Positions 24,656 through 32,313 of a DNA stretch of 64,000 nucleotides are shown piece after piece. A program made the translations under genes and the position numbers. Position 1 is the stretch's first letter; the number at the start of each line of letters is the position of its first letter. This DNA is from Fluviicola sp. (GTDB taxonomy: Bacteria; Bacteroidota; Bacteroidia; Flavobacteriales_D; Crocinitomicaceae), in NCBI RefSeq assembly GCF_029266855.1, contig NZ_JAQSWB010000008.1, forward strand, positions 62,001 through 126,000, written 5' to 3'. The notes below the pieces were generated by a model. That model made no database searches and was not told the DNA's origin. It worked only from the letters and a program-made list of their open reading frames with translations.

Positions 24656-25159
24656 CTATCCTTCGCTGTCCTCTATTTTTTTTGAAAGATTTATTTTGGC
24701 CCGTTGGATCAGCGACTCTACTGCTTTCGCTGAAAGACCCATTATTCCAGCAATTTCCATAACCGGAAGCTGTTCGATTTTATTTAAAATCAATGCAGTT
24801 TTTTGATTATCGGGCAGTTGATCCATACAAGAAAAAATAAACGCTGTTTCCTCCTTGTTCTCGATCAAAACTCCCGGATGATTGAATTCAACGGAATCAT
24901 TTTCCGTAAGTTCATTGGTAAACCAGAAGAAGCGTTTCTTTCGCCTTTTTGCTTTTAGAAAATCCAGTGATTTATTGATCGCAATCCGGTAAAGCCAGGT
25001 ACTGTGATTGGATTCATTTCGGAATTTGTCCAATGATTTATAGGCCGCCAGGAAAACATCTTGTGTGATTTCTTCCGCATCATTCACATTTTGAACGTAC
25101 TGCAATACCAGGTTATATACCTGTTTAGCATGTTTTTCATACAGTAGTTCAAGAGTCAT
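24656..25159 (-). CDS. RNA polymerase sigma factor, ECF family
   Basis: A 167-aa two-domain sigma-70-family protein. Region 2 spans about 5-75 (LYEKHAKQVYNLVLQYV, DAEEITQDVFLAAYKSL, TWLYRIAINKSLDFLKAKRRKKR) and region 4 about 110-160 (KIEQLPVMEIAGIMGLSAKAVESLIQRAK, the helix-turn-helix that reads the -35 box). It is the first gene of the operon ending in the YHYH gene and most likely controls it, with the next gene as its membrane anti-sigma partner. Confidence 0.93.
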   Translation of the reverse strand: MTLELLYEKHAKQVYNLVLQYVQNVNDAEEITQDVFLAAYKSLDKFRNESNHSTWLYRIAINKSLDFLKAKRRKKRFFWFTNELTENDSVEFNHPGVLIENKEETAFIFSCMDQLPDNQKTALILNKIEQLPVMEIAGIMGLSAKAVESLIQRAKINLSKKIEDSEG

Positions 25160-25355
25160 TTAAGTTCTTCGGTAACCTTAAGAGCTCGCAATGATACCAA
25201 AAGTTTAACTTAAATCTTAGTATATTTTCACCTTAATACTAACATCTTTTGATAAGTAAAACTTCCTGTTCAAATTGAAACAATTCCATCTTAATACATA
25301 CAACTTAATAATCATTTGATAACATCTTTTACTCAATGATTTAACTATTTAGGTC

Positions 25356-25363
25356 TATCTTTG
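25356..25363 (+). promoter_or_regulatory. Possible -7 box of the SprB-repeat T9SS gene
   Basis: TATCTTTG matches TAnnTTTG exactly, 83 nt before the ATG. No good -33 TTTG is found at 18-21 bp. Confidence 0.4.
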
Positions 25364-25446
25364 CCGTGAAAATTGAATTTGTAATCCTTGAAGCACCAAC
25401 TGTTGCCGAAACCAAATTCAATTAAGAGTTTATTTTTATTAAAACA

Positions 25447-27513
25447 ATGCGTTCTCTTCACGTAATTGCCAGTTTAATAGTACTTATTTCATTCCGGTCT
25501 TATTCTCAACAATTAATCATCAATGAAGTTTCCCAGGGAAGCGGAACCGAAGAATATGTTGAATTACTTGTGATTGGAAATTCAAGCTGTCAAACCCCTG
25601 TTCCATGTTTGGATCTCAGAGGCTATGTTTTGGACGATAACAACGGTTATTTTGCTTCGGGAAGCGGAACCGGAATTGCCGCCGGAGCCATCCGTTTCGC
25701 CAATAATCCGTTCTGGAGTTGTATTCCACAAGGAACGTTGATCGTTGTTTACAGCAATACAGACCGTAACCCCGCTATTCCACCCGATGATCTAAGCATG
25801 AATGACGGAAACTGCCGTTTAATTATTCCAATAAATTCTAATTTAATTGAGGGACAAAGTACTAGCCCGACCAGTGCAAACACGAGTTATCCTGCCAATG
25901 GGAGCTGGATTGCTGGAGCCGGCAACTGGAGTCAGGTAGCTATGTCCAATACAAACGATTCTTTTCTTGTGCTACCGGGCATTTCTGCTACAAGCCCCTC
26001 TCATGCAGTAAGCTGGGGAAATAATTCAACAAACAGCATCATTTATTTCTCCGGATCAGCCGGAAGCAAGGTGTTTTCGATGACCAATAATACCAGTAAC
26101 AATCATGCACTCCAGGCAAACTGGACTTCCGGGAATGTTGGTACCGATGAAACTCCCGGTGCTGCTAATAATGCTGCTAATGACAGCTGGATCGGTTCTA
26201 TGAATCCACAATGCGGTATTACAACAGGTATCCAGGTTACTGCCAGTGCTACTCCAACAGGATGTGGTCCGTGCAGCGGAACAGCATCTGCAACCGTTTC
26301 CGGAGGAGCTGCTCCATACACGTATTCCTGGTCGAACGGTGCAACAACAGCAAGCCTTGCTAATTTATGTGCCGGAACATACACTGTTACAGTTACAGAC
26401 AACGGAGGTTGTTCAATGACCGCCCAGGCAACGGTAACAGGTAATGGAAATACTATTGCAGTTCAAGCTAATTCAACAAATGAAACATGTCAAAATTTGT
26501 GTGACGGAACTGCATCAGCTACAATCTCAGGCGGAACCGCACCTTACACGATTCTTTGGTCAAACGGAGCATCCAATGCAACTATTTCAGGTCTTTGTCC
26601 GGCAATTTATACAGTGACCGTTACCGATAACGGAGGATGCTCTTCCAATACTTCCGTAACAATTTCAGCGGGAGCTCAAATACAGGATGCAACGATACAA
26701 ACAACAGGTCCATTCTCCACTTCGGATTCACCGGTTCAATTTACAGCCAATTCTGCGGGAGGAAGCTGGTCGTCGAATTGCGGAAGCTGCATTTCCTCAT
26801 CCGGATTATTTAACCCGCAAAATGCAGGAGCGGGAAATTATCAAATCTGTTATTCGGTGGGATCCGGAACATGTGCTTCCCAGGATTGTCAGGATATTCT
26901 TGTTACAGGATGTACTCCGCAGGAAACCAACGAATCCCACAGTATTTGTCCCGGAGACACCTATACATTTAACGGTCAGATATTTTCCGATGCGGGTTCA
27001 TATCCTTTCGTATTTACAGGTCAAAACGGTTGTGACAGTACACATACATTGAACCTTTCCGTTTTCACAGTGAATCCCACAAGTCAATCTTTCACGGAAT
27101 GTGCAGGTGATTCTCTTTTATTCCAGGGAACCTGGTATTATCAATCGGATAACGTGGTGACAAATATCCTGGATGGAAACGGCTGTCCTACCACGCATAC
27201 GGCTCAAATTGTATTCGAAGATTGCAGCATCGAAGATTATGCGGTTTTTATTCCGAATGTATTCACTCCGAATAATGACAAGGTCAATGATTTCTTTTCG
27301 ATCAGTATTATGGGTGGATTCCTTGCAGAAGGCTTTATTGTAAACCGTTGGGGAAATACCATCAAAGAATTCCACATGGATGATTTAAGCTGGGACGGAA
27401 CAACAGGCAGTGGAATGCTCGTTCCGGACGGAGTTTACACCTATGTTTTTGTGGTGACCAGTAATTCTGGGGTGAATACCAAATACAATGGTTTTGTGAC
27501 AATTATCCGGTAA
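25447..27513 (+). CDS. Secreted lamin-tail/SprB-repeat protein with gliding-motility C-terminal domain (T9SS type B)
   Basis: The product (688 aa) has a signal peptide, then a lamin-tail-like domain (IINEVSQGSGTEEYVELLV at 25-43). Two SprB-type repeats follow near 255-400, each with a GTASATVSGG-type opening, P-Y-T-x-x-W-S-N-G-A and Y-T-V-T-V-T-D-N-G-G-C. The C-terminus (about 595-688, IPNVFTPNNDKVNDFF ... VPDGVYTYVF ... GFVTIIR) is the gliding-motility-associated type B T9SS signal. It is most likely exported and surface-attached as an adhesin or gliding-track component. Its partner, often a PorP/SprF protein, is not adjacent. Confidence 0.9.
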   Translation: MRSLHVIASLIVLISFRSYSQQLIINEVSQGSGTEEYVELLVIGNSSCQTPVPCLDLRGYVLDDNNGYFASGSGTGIAAGAIRFANNPFWSCIPQGTLIVVYSNTDRNPAIPPDDLSMNDGNCRLIIPINSNLIEGQSTSPTSANTSYPANGSWIAGAGNWSQVAMSNTNDSFLVLPGISATSPSHAVSWGNNSTNSIIYFSGSAGSKVFSMTNNTSNNHALQANWTSGNVGTDETPGAANNAANDSWIGSMNPQCGITTGIQVTASATPTGCGPCSGTASATVSGGAAPYTYSWSNGATTASLANLCAGTYTVTVTDNGGCSMTAQATVTGNGNTIAVQANSTNETCQNLCDGTASATISGGTAPYTILWSNGASNATISGLCPAIYTVTVTDNGGCSSNTSVTISAGAQIQDATIQTTGPFSTSDSPVQFTANSAGGSWSSNCGSCISSSGLFNPQNAGAGNYQICYSVGSGTCASQDCQDILVTGCTPQETNESHSICPGDTYTFNGQIFSDAGSYPFVFTGQNGCDSTHTLNLSVFTVNPTSQSFTECAGDSLLFQGTWYYQSDNVVTNILDGNGCPTTHTAQIVFEDCSIEDYAVFIPNVFTPNNDKVNDFFSISIMGGFLAEGFIVNRWGNTIKEFHMDDLSWDGTTGSGMLVPDGVYTYVFVVTSNSGVNTKYNGFVTIIR

Positions 27514-27522
27514 ATCAAAAAC

Positions 27523-27548
27523 GGACGTAATTCCGCAATATTACGTCC
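27523..27548. terminator. Hairpin between convergent genes
   Basis: GGACGTAAT and ATTACGTCC form a perfect 9-bp stem around an 8-nt loop between the gene ending at 27513 (+) and the one ending at 27586 (-). T-runs are weak, so it may be a partial terminator. Confidence 0.55.
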
Positions 27549-27585
27549 AACTTTGAAATAAAGAAAATACGACTATTTATCAGAT

Positions 27586-28461
27586 TTAGTTCTTCACCCT
27601 GATTCCAATCACATTCGGCAGGCGCCAGAACGTTTCATTTGTATCCTTTGCATAGGTTCCTGAAACATAACTTCCCACTTTCTGCAAACAAAAATCACCG
27701 ATGTTCACATACAAACTGGTTTCCGGTCCTCCTTCCATGTAAATAGCATTGTGAAGCGGAGTTGGGAACTGCTTCATAAAATCGATCATCTGGTTCTGGG
27801 AGTAAGGTGAGCGATTGAAAATGATAATCAGGTTATTCTTGTCGTCGTGCGCACAAACCAGCATACTGCAAGATTGGTTTTTCTTCCAATTCATCGGGTT
27901 ACCGGAGCAATCCAGCATACGTAATCCCTGGGCGAAACTGGCATATTGATCTTTGATTTGGGCAAATGGTGTACACTGCATATCATAAACAGCCGCATCC
28001 ATTTCATTCAGTGAATCGAGCGGGTTTAAGGCGAACATGACGTTCCATCCTTCTTTAAATGTAAATTGGTTCTGATGGCTGCCGTTTTTTAATAGGCCCC
28101 TGCTGATCAATGGTTTTCCCAAATCATACATTCCCGCATTGAAAACGATATCCAGGTTCATCGTGTCGGCCCACACATTTACAGGTTTGGACAAACTATC
28201 CATTGCAGAAGCCGTAAACAAATCAAACTCTACCTGTTTCGGATCAATTTTCAGGAGTGTTAGTTTAGAATCTCCAATAAGAGATTTTAAAGGCGCATCT
28301 GTCTCACAAAACTGAACACCTTTACCGATTTGTTTCCACGACACAACCAAGTCCATCGTGTCTTTCGGACGCTTATAAAGTGTATCGGTACGATCCTGGG
28401 AAAAAGCACACCTGGTCCCGAACAAAACAAGAATACAGATTACAGCATTAAGCTTTCTCAT
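27586..28461 (-). CDS. Exported phosphodiester glycosidase-like (NAGPA-domain) protein
   Basis: A 291-aa protein when started at the ATG at 28461, which gives a clean signal peptide (MRKLNAVICILVLFGTRCAFSQ). The body matches the NAGPA/phosphodiester-glycosidase fold: VVFNAGMYD-like NAGMYD near 110, SRGLLKNG, and the terminal YMEGGPETSLYV (in this family a GG-Asp/Glu-S-type motif) near 240. Related proteins act on exopolysaccharide or teichoic-type phosphodiesters. The start overlaps the end of the upstream gene by 14 bp, so the pair is co-translated. The longer open frame (40 more residues) is not preferred. Confidence 0.75.
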   Translation of the reverse strand: MRKLNAVICILVLFGTRCAFSQDRTDTLYKRPKDTMDLVVSWKQIGKGVQFCETDAPLKSLIGDSKLTLLKIDPKQVEFDLFTASAMDSLSKPVNVWADTMNLDIVFNAGMYDLGKPLISRGLLKNGSHQNQFTFKEGWNVMFALNPLDSLNEMDAAVYDMQCTPFAQIKDQYASFAQGLRMLDCSGNPMNWKKNQSCSMLVCAHDDKNNLIIIFNRSPYSQNQMIDFMKQFPTPLHNAIYMEGGPETSLYVNIGDFCLQKVGSYVSGTYAKDTNETFWRLPNVIGIRVKN

Positions 28462-29575
28462 TCCAGTCGAACTTCTTTTTTTCAAAAGGAAATAAGTCAA
28501 AAAGTTCACCGGAATAATAGAACTGATAAGCAATTGCGCCAAAGGAATACGGTTTTTCATAAATTTTGATCGTTGAACCACCTACTCTCGGATTCCGTTT
28601 GGGTTTCGACTGCGGATATCCAACATTGAACAAGGTAGCCAAAATTTCCGGTCGTTTATCTATCGGGAAGCCCTCTTTTTCCCATTGTACTTTCACTTGT
28701 TTCAAAAACAAAGCCGCATACATATAGGAATAATAGTGGTTATGAAAATCCGTCAGCCGATCAATGCGTTCTTTGTTGATCGTAGCTGTATCCTGGCCCA
28801 CAAAATCCAATAGGCCTTCGTATTTCGATCCCAGGTAATAGATACTTTCCGGGTCCTTCAGGTTGTGCTCGATATTCATCGCGGTATGTTCCTTGATACC
28901 GGTAACACCAAATGAAAATTGGGATTCCACTGAAAGTACTTTAAGGGGTCCGATCCATTTTTTATAAGCCTCACGCGAGGAATTGAACAAACGAATCTGT
29001 TCACCAACCAAACAGGAAACAATCAATCGTCCTTCCACACCGGTTTGTTTCGCAACAGAGTCGATTATTTTTTTATCCTTCGAAACAGCCTCCTTGAACG
29101 TTTTCCATTCAGCGATATTCATCCATTCAAAAGCACTCAGGTTACTTACTTTTTTTGTTCGTCCGGCATTAAACTTAATTTTTGAAAGTGCCTTCCGATA
29201 ACGCTTATTATCTATTAACTGCAAATCAACCGCATCCAGCATACGTAGCACTTCATACTCATCCGCTCCTCTCTGGAGAACCGAAAGAATATACTGTGCA
29301 TTTTGAGGATAATATTCGTTCAACACAATGATCCGCTCCATTGCTTCATAGCGTTTTTGCACCATGGTTGCGCTGTCCACCTTAAAATCCTGATTGTATT
29401 TGTCCTGCATTTCCTGGAAATAGCGGTTGTTCGAATCAACAATGCCTCCTTCTTTTGTCCAGCCCATTTGGATGGCCATATAAGAAACTGTTAAAAAGAA
29501 TCCAATTGCAGCAAATGCAAAGGTCAGGGTATAGAATGGAATTTTAAACCATTTACTTTTAAAGAATCGTTTCAC
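28448..29575 (-). CDS. Membrane-anchored protein, possible lysozyme-like (DUF1402-type) enzyme
   Basis: An N-terminal transmembrane helix (FYTLTFAFAAIGFFLTVSYMAI) precedes a large periplasmic helical domain. Near the middle, VSCLVGEQIRLFN is followed some 30 residues later by SFGVTGIKEHTA, an order of motifs like the catalytic Glu and the GLMQ-type strand of lytic transglycosylases; this is a weak resemblance. The frame is open to 29653 with a TTG, but a TACTTTTG -7 box at 29594-29601 lies inside it, so I prefer the GTG at 29575 (VKRFFKSKWF). It is coupled to the phosphodiester-glycosidase gene. Confidence 0.5.
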   Translation of the reverse strand: MKRFFKSKWFKIPFYTLTFAFAAIGFFLTVSYMAIQMGWTKEGGIVDSNNRYFQEMQDKYNQDFKVDSATMVQKRYEAMERIIVLNEYYPQNAQYILSVLQRGADEYEVLRMLDAVDLQLIDNKRYRKALSKIKFNAGRTKKVSNLSAFEWMNIAEWKTFKEAVSKDKKIIDSVAKQTGVEGRLIVSCLVGEQIRLFNSSREAYKKWIGPLKVLSVESQFSFGVTGIKEHTAMNIEHNLKDPESIYYLGSKYEGLLDFVGQDTATINKERIDRLTDFHNHYYSYMYAALFLKQVKVQWEKEGFPIDKRPEILATLFNVGYPQSKPKRNPRVGGSTIKIYEKPYSFGAIAYQFYYSGELFDLFPFEKKKFDWNEKA

Positions 29576-29813
29576 GCAGCGTTTAATTTTCTGCAAAAGT
29601 ACATCGTATTCAACTAAGTTCGTTCGAATTAGCAAATAATATCTTACTTTCAAATACAGAAAATCAATTTCTTAGATATTTACTCTTTCAGACGTACAAA
29701 ATGACAATAATCCGGCATGTGGAAAGGTTGGATGCCATAACCTCCCGTGCTTGGATAAGAAGAATGCAACCACAATGTCAAATGAGATAGTTTAAATTTG
29801 GTAACTTTGTTGC

Positions 29814-30281
29814 ATGGATAACAATTACATCTTTTACAAGCTGCGCAAAATCTATCAATGGGATGAAGAGAAAATCGGGAATCTCTTTAAATCAGTTGAA
29901 TTCCTGGTATCGCCATTGGATATTTTTGCCTGGATGAAACAAGAACAATACGAGGGTTTCAAGGAAATGCCGGATCAGGCTTTAGCAGCTCTTCTAAACG
30001 GTTTCATTGTTGATAAAAGAGGATTGAAAGATGGACAAATTCCTGTAGCGGAAGAAAAACTGACCAACAATATCATTTTCAGAAAGCTGCGCATTGCATT
30101 GAATTTCAAGGATGATGATATTATTGAAACCTTAAAGACTGCAGATATTCGCATCGGAAAACCCGAACTGAATGCCTTTTTCAGGGATCCGAAACATGCA
30201 CATTACCGCGTTTGCGGAGACCAGTTTTTACGCAATTTTTTAAGAGGATTGCAATTGGAGAGTTATAAGCATCAGAAGTAG
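29814..30281 (+). CDS. DUF1456 (YehS-like) protein
   Basis: A 155-aa cytoplasmic protein with two tandem DUF1456 units: residues about 3-65 (NNYIFYKLRKIYQWDEEKI...ALLNGFIVDKRG) and about 85-150 (NNIIFRKLRIALNFKDDDI...FLRNFLRGLQL). Each opens with N-N-x-I-F-x-K-L-R. The function of the family is unknown. TAACTTTG, a perfect -7 box, ends 4 nt before the ATG, so the mRNA may be leaderless. Confidence 0.88.
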   Translation: MDNNYIFYKLRKIYQWDEEKIGNLFKSVEFLVSPLDIFAWMKQEQYEGFKEMPDQALAALLNGFIVDKRGLKDGQIPVAEEKLTNNIIFRKLRIALNFKDDDIIETLKTADIRIGKPELNAFFRDPKHAHYRVCGDQFLRNFLRGLQLESYKHQK

Positions 30282-30435
30282 TTAATACCTCGTCTTTCTG
30301 CACTAATAGTTGATTTTCAAAAGCAGTTCTTCACTTTTCAAGAAGTATACTGGCAACTAGCTTTACAAGTTTGCAGGGAACTTGTCCGAAAAACATTCAA
30401 AAAAGTTGATAGTTTTACACTTGTTTCTGCTACCT

Positions 30436-32073
30436 GTGAAAAATTTTTCAGTTACAAGCTTCTTATTTTTATTCCTTCCTGCTTTGGTACTTGCCTCAGG
30501 AGGAGAAATGCATTTGCAATCAGCCAAGAAGGTTTATGAACTAACATTGGCTAAGAATAAAGGCGATAAAACAAAAACCAGCCTAACACTTGTTTCAAAG
30601 TGGGGAAAAAAAGAGTTTTTTGCCGATCGGGAATGGATCGCATTCCTTGATTTTTGCGAGCAGCAAGCCAAAGCGGAAAAGCAGAACGGATACGCAGAAG
30701 TATGTTTCAGGATCGGAGAAAACCTGGATCTCAACGGTTTTCCCCACGAAGCTTTTGTTTACCTCATTAAGTCCGAAGACCTTTTAAAAAACAAATCGGC
30801 AAAACAGGTCCCTTTTTTCTATGAATTTCACAACCGGATCGGAATGGTTTATTTCAGTTTTCAGCGTTATTCAATGGCTGAAAAACATTTTCGTATCCTA
30901 ATCGATGGCTCCTCACCGTATCCAATCGAGATTGGCGCCTGTAATTCAATCGGACTGATCTACCGGGAGAAGAACGACGCTCTTAGTAAACATTATTTTG
31001 AGCGAGCGATGAAACTTGCACGAAAGCACAACCGACAGGATTGGATTGGCATACTTTCCGGTAACCTGGGCAACTATTATTACAATAGGAATAACTTTAA
31101 ACGAGCAAGGGAACTAGTCGGAATAGACTTTAAGATCAGCAGTGAAACAGGTCAGTGGGAAAGTGCCATCAATGCACTTGCACTATTGGCAGAATTGGAT
31201 GTTCGTGCACATCTTAGGGATAGCGCCATACTAAAACTGAAGCAAACAAAAGAGCTCATGAAAGCACACTTTCATACCATGCACTCTGAGCTGAACTTTT
31301 ACAAAGCAAAGACGATGCTCGGTGAAACAACGAATGATTACCGGATGGCCTATGACAATCAAAAGCTGTACCTCGCCTACCAGGATAGTATCAATGAGCA
31401 ACAGAACCTTGAAAACTTTCACAATGCAGAATTCCAGATCCAGTTTCAGAAAAAGCAGGCACAGCTGAAACTACTGGATGCACAAAAAAAACGTGTAGAA
31501 CAGCGATTTCTCCTGCTCGCAGTTATCGGATGCTTCGTCATTGTCGGATTAATTATCGTTCTGAGACAGATCGTACTCAGAAGAAGAAAAGAAAAAGAAG
31601 TGCTGGTGCTTCAAAAACTGAGAGCGGAAGACGAGCTAACAAACATTGAAAAACAAATGCACCAAGTGCTTTCGAATCTGAGCGAAAAAAACAAGCTTGT
31701 GTATGAACTACAGTCTGAAATCGAACAGTTCAACAAAGATTCAGGCAACCAGCTTACTGCAGCTGAGAGGGAAGCTTTATCCGATCGGCTACAAACCTTC
31801 AAACTACTTACGGAGGATGACTGGGATGTATTCCGGAAACTTTTTGAGAAATTGAACCCTGGTTTTTTCGACAATTTTCAGAAGTTGGCAGACACCTTGT
31901 CCAAAGCGGATCTACGCTTAGCTGCCCTCATACGCATGGACCTTTCCACCTTTGAGATAGCCAGATTACTTGGGATTTCTACCGATTCGGTCAAACGAAC
32001 GGACCTACGGCTTCGCAAAAAACTTTCCATCGAACAATCCAAAGAACTGATCGCGCTTGTTAAATCAATCTGA
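30436..32073 (+). CDS. TPR sensor with transmembrane helix and C-terminal HTH (Bacteroidota-type regulator)
   Basis: A periplasmic TPR domain (about 60-350 of 545 aa), a transmembrane helix (FLLLAVIGCFVIVGLIIVL near 375-395), a coiled coil (about 400-460) and a C-terminal helix-turn-helix (LRLAALIRMDLSTFEIARLLGISTDSVKRTDLRLRKKL). This layout is common in Bacteroidota one-component regulators that read an envelope signal and bind DNA. I start at GTG 30436 because it gives a clean signal peptide (VKNFSVTSFLFLFLPALVLA); a TTG at 30382 is the longer alternative. It lies upstream of the large T9SS gene, which it may regulate. Confidence 0.8.
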   Translation: MKNFSVTSFLFLFLPALVLASGGEMHLQSAKKVYELTLAKNKGDKTKTSLTLVSKWGKKEFFADREWIAFLDFCEQQAKAEKQNGYAEVCFRIGENLDLNGFPHEAFVYLIKSEDLLKNKSAKQVPFFYEFHNRIGMVYFSFQRYSMAEKHFRILIDGSSPYPIEIGACNSIGLIYREKNDALSKHYFERAMKLARKHNRQDWIGILSGNLGNYYYNRNNFKRARELVGIDFKISSETGQWESAINALALLAELDVRAHLRDSAILKLKQTKELMKAHFHTMHSELNFYKAKTMLGETTNDYRMAYDNQKLYLAYQDSINEQQNLENFHNAEFQIQFQKKQAQLKLLDAQKKRVEQRFLLLAVIGCFVIVGLIIVLRQIVLRRRKEKEVLVLQKLRAEDELTNIEKQMHQVLSNLSEKNKLVYELQSEIEQFNKDSGNQLTAAEREALSDRLQTFKLLTEDDWDVFRKLFEKLNPGFFDNFQKLADTLSKADLRLAALIRMDLSTFEIARLLGISTDSVKRTDLRLRKKLSIEQSKELIALVKSI

Positions 32074-32220
32074 CAGTTTTTGATTCTGTAAGAATAAGTG
32101 TTGTAATCGTCAACGAAAATGCCTTTGTATCTTTTTCTTCTTCCTGTTAATTTGCCTTTAAAACGGTATTTCCAGTTCTTTAAACCAAGTGTAAATTAAT
32201 CCTGTAAGCCTTATTAACAG

Positions 32221-32270
32221 AAGGTTCTTGTTATTTGTCGGGGTTTTGTCGGACTAAATAAGTAGGTTCT
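32221..32270 (+). promoter_or_regulatory. Nested direct repeats upstream of the 995-aa T9SS gene
   Basis: AGGTTCTT occurs at 32221 and 32263. Between them TTTGTCGG occurs at 32233 and 32244, 11 bp apart (one helical turn). The ATG is 44 nt downstream of the last repeat. The arrangement is like an operator for a dimeric regulator, and the neighbouring HTH gene is a natural candidate; that link is inference. Confidence 0.4.
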
Positions 32271-32313
32271 TTTCACCATTTGACTTTGTTTTGCCGGAAA
32301 CTACAATTAACTC

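Noticed and set aside
26103-26402. Antisense open frame opposite the SprB repeats
   Set aside because: It arises from the biased codon pattern of the repeated Thr/Val/Gly-rich SprB units and has no domain of its own.
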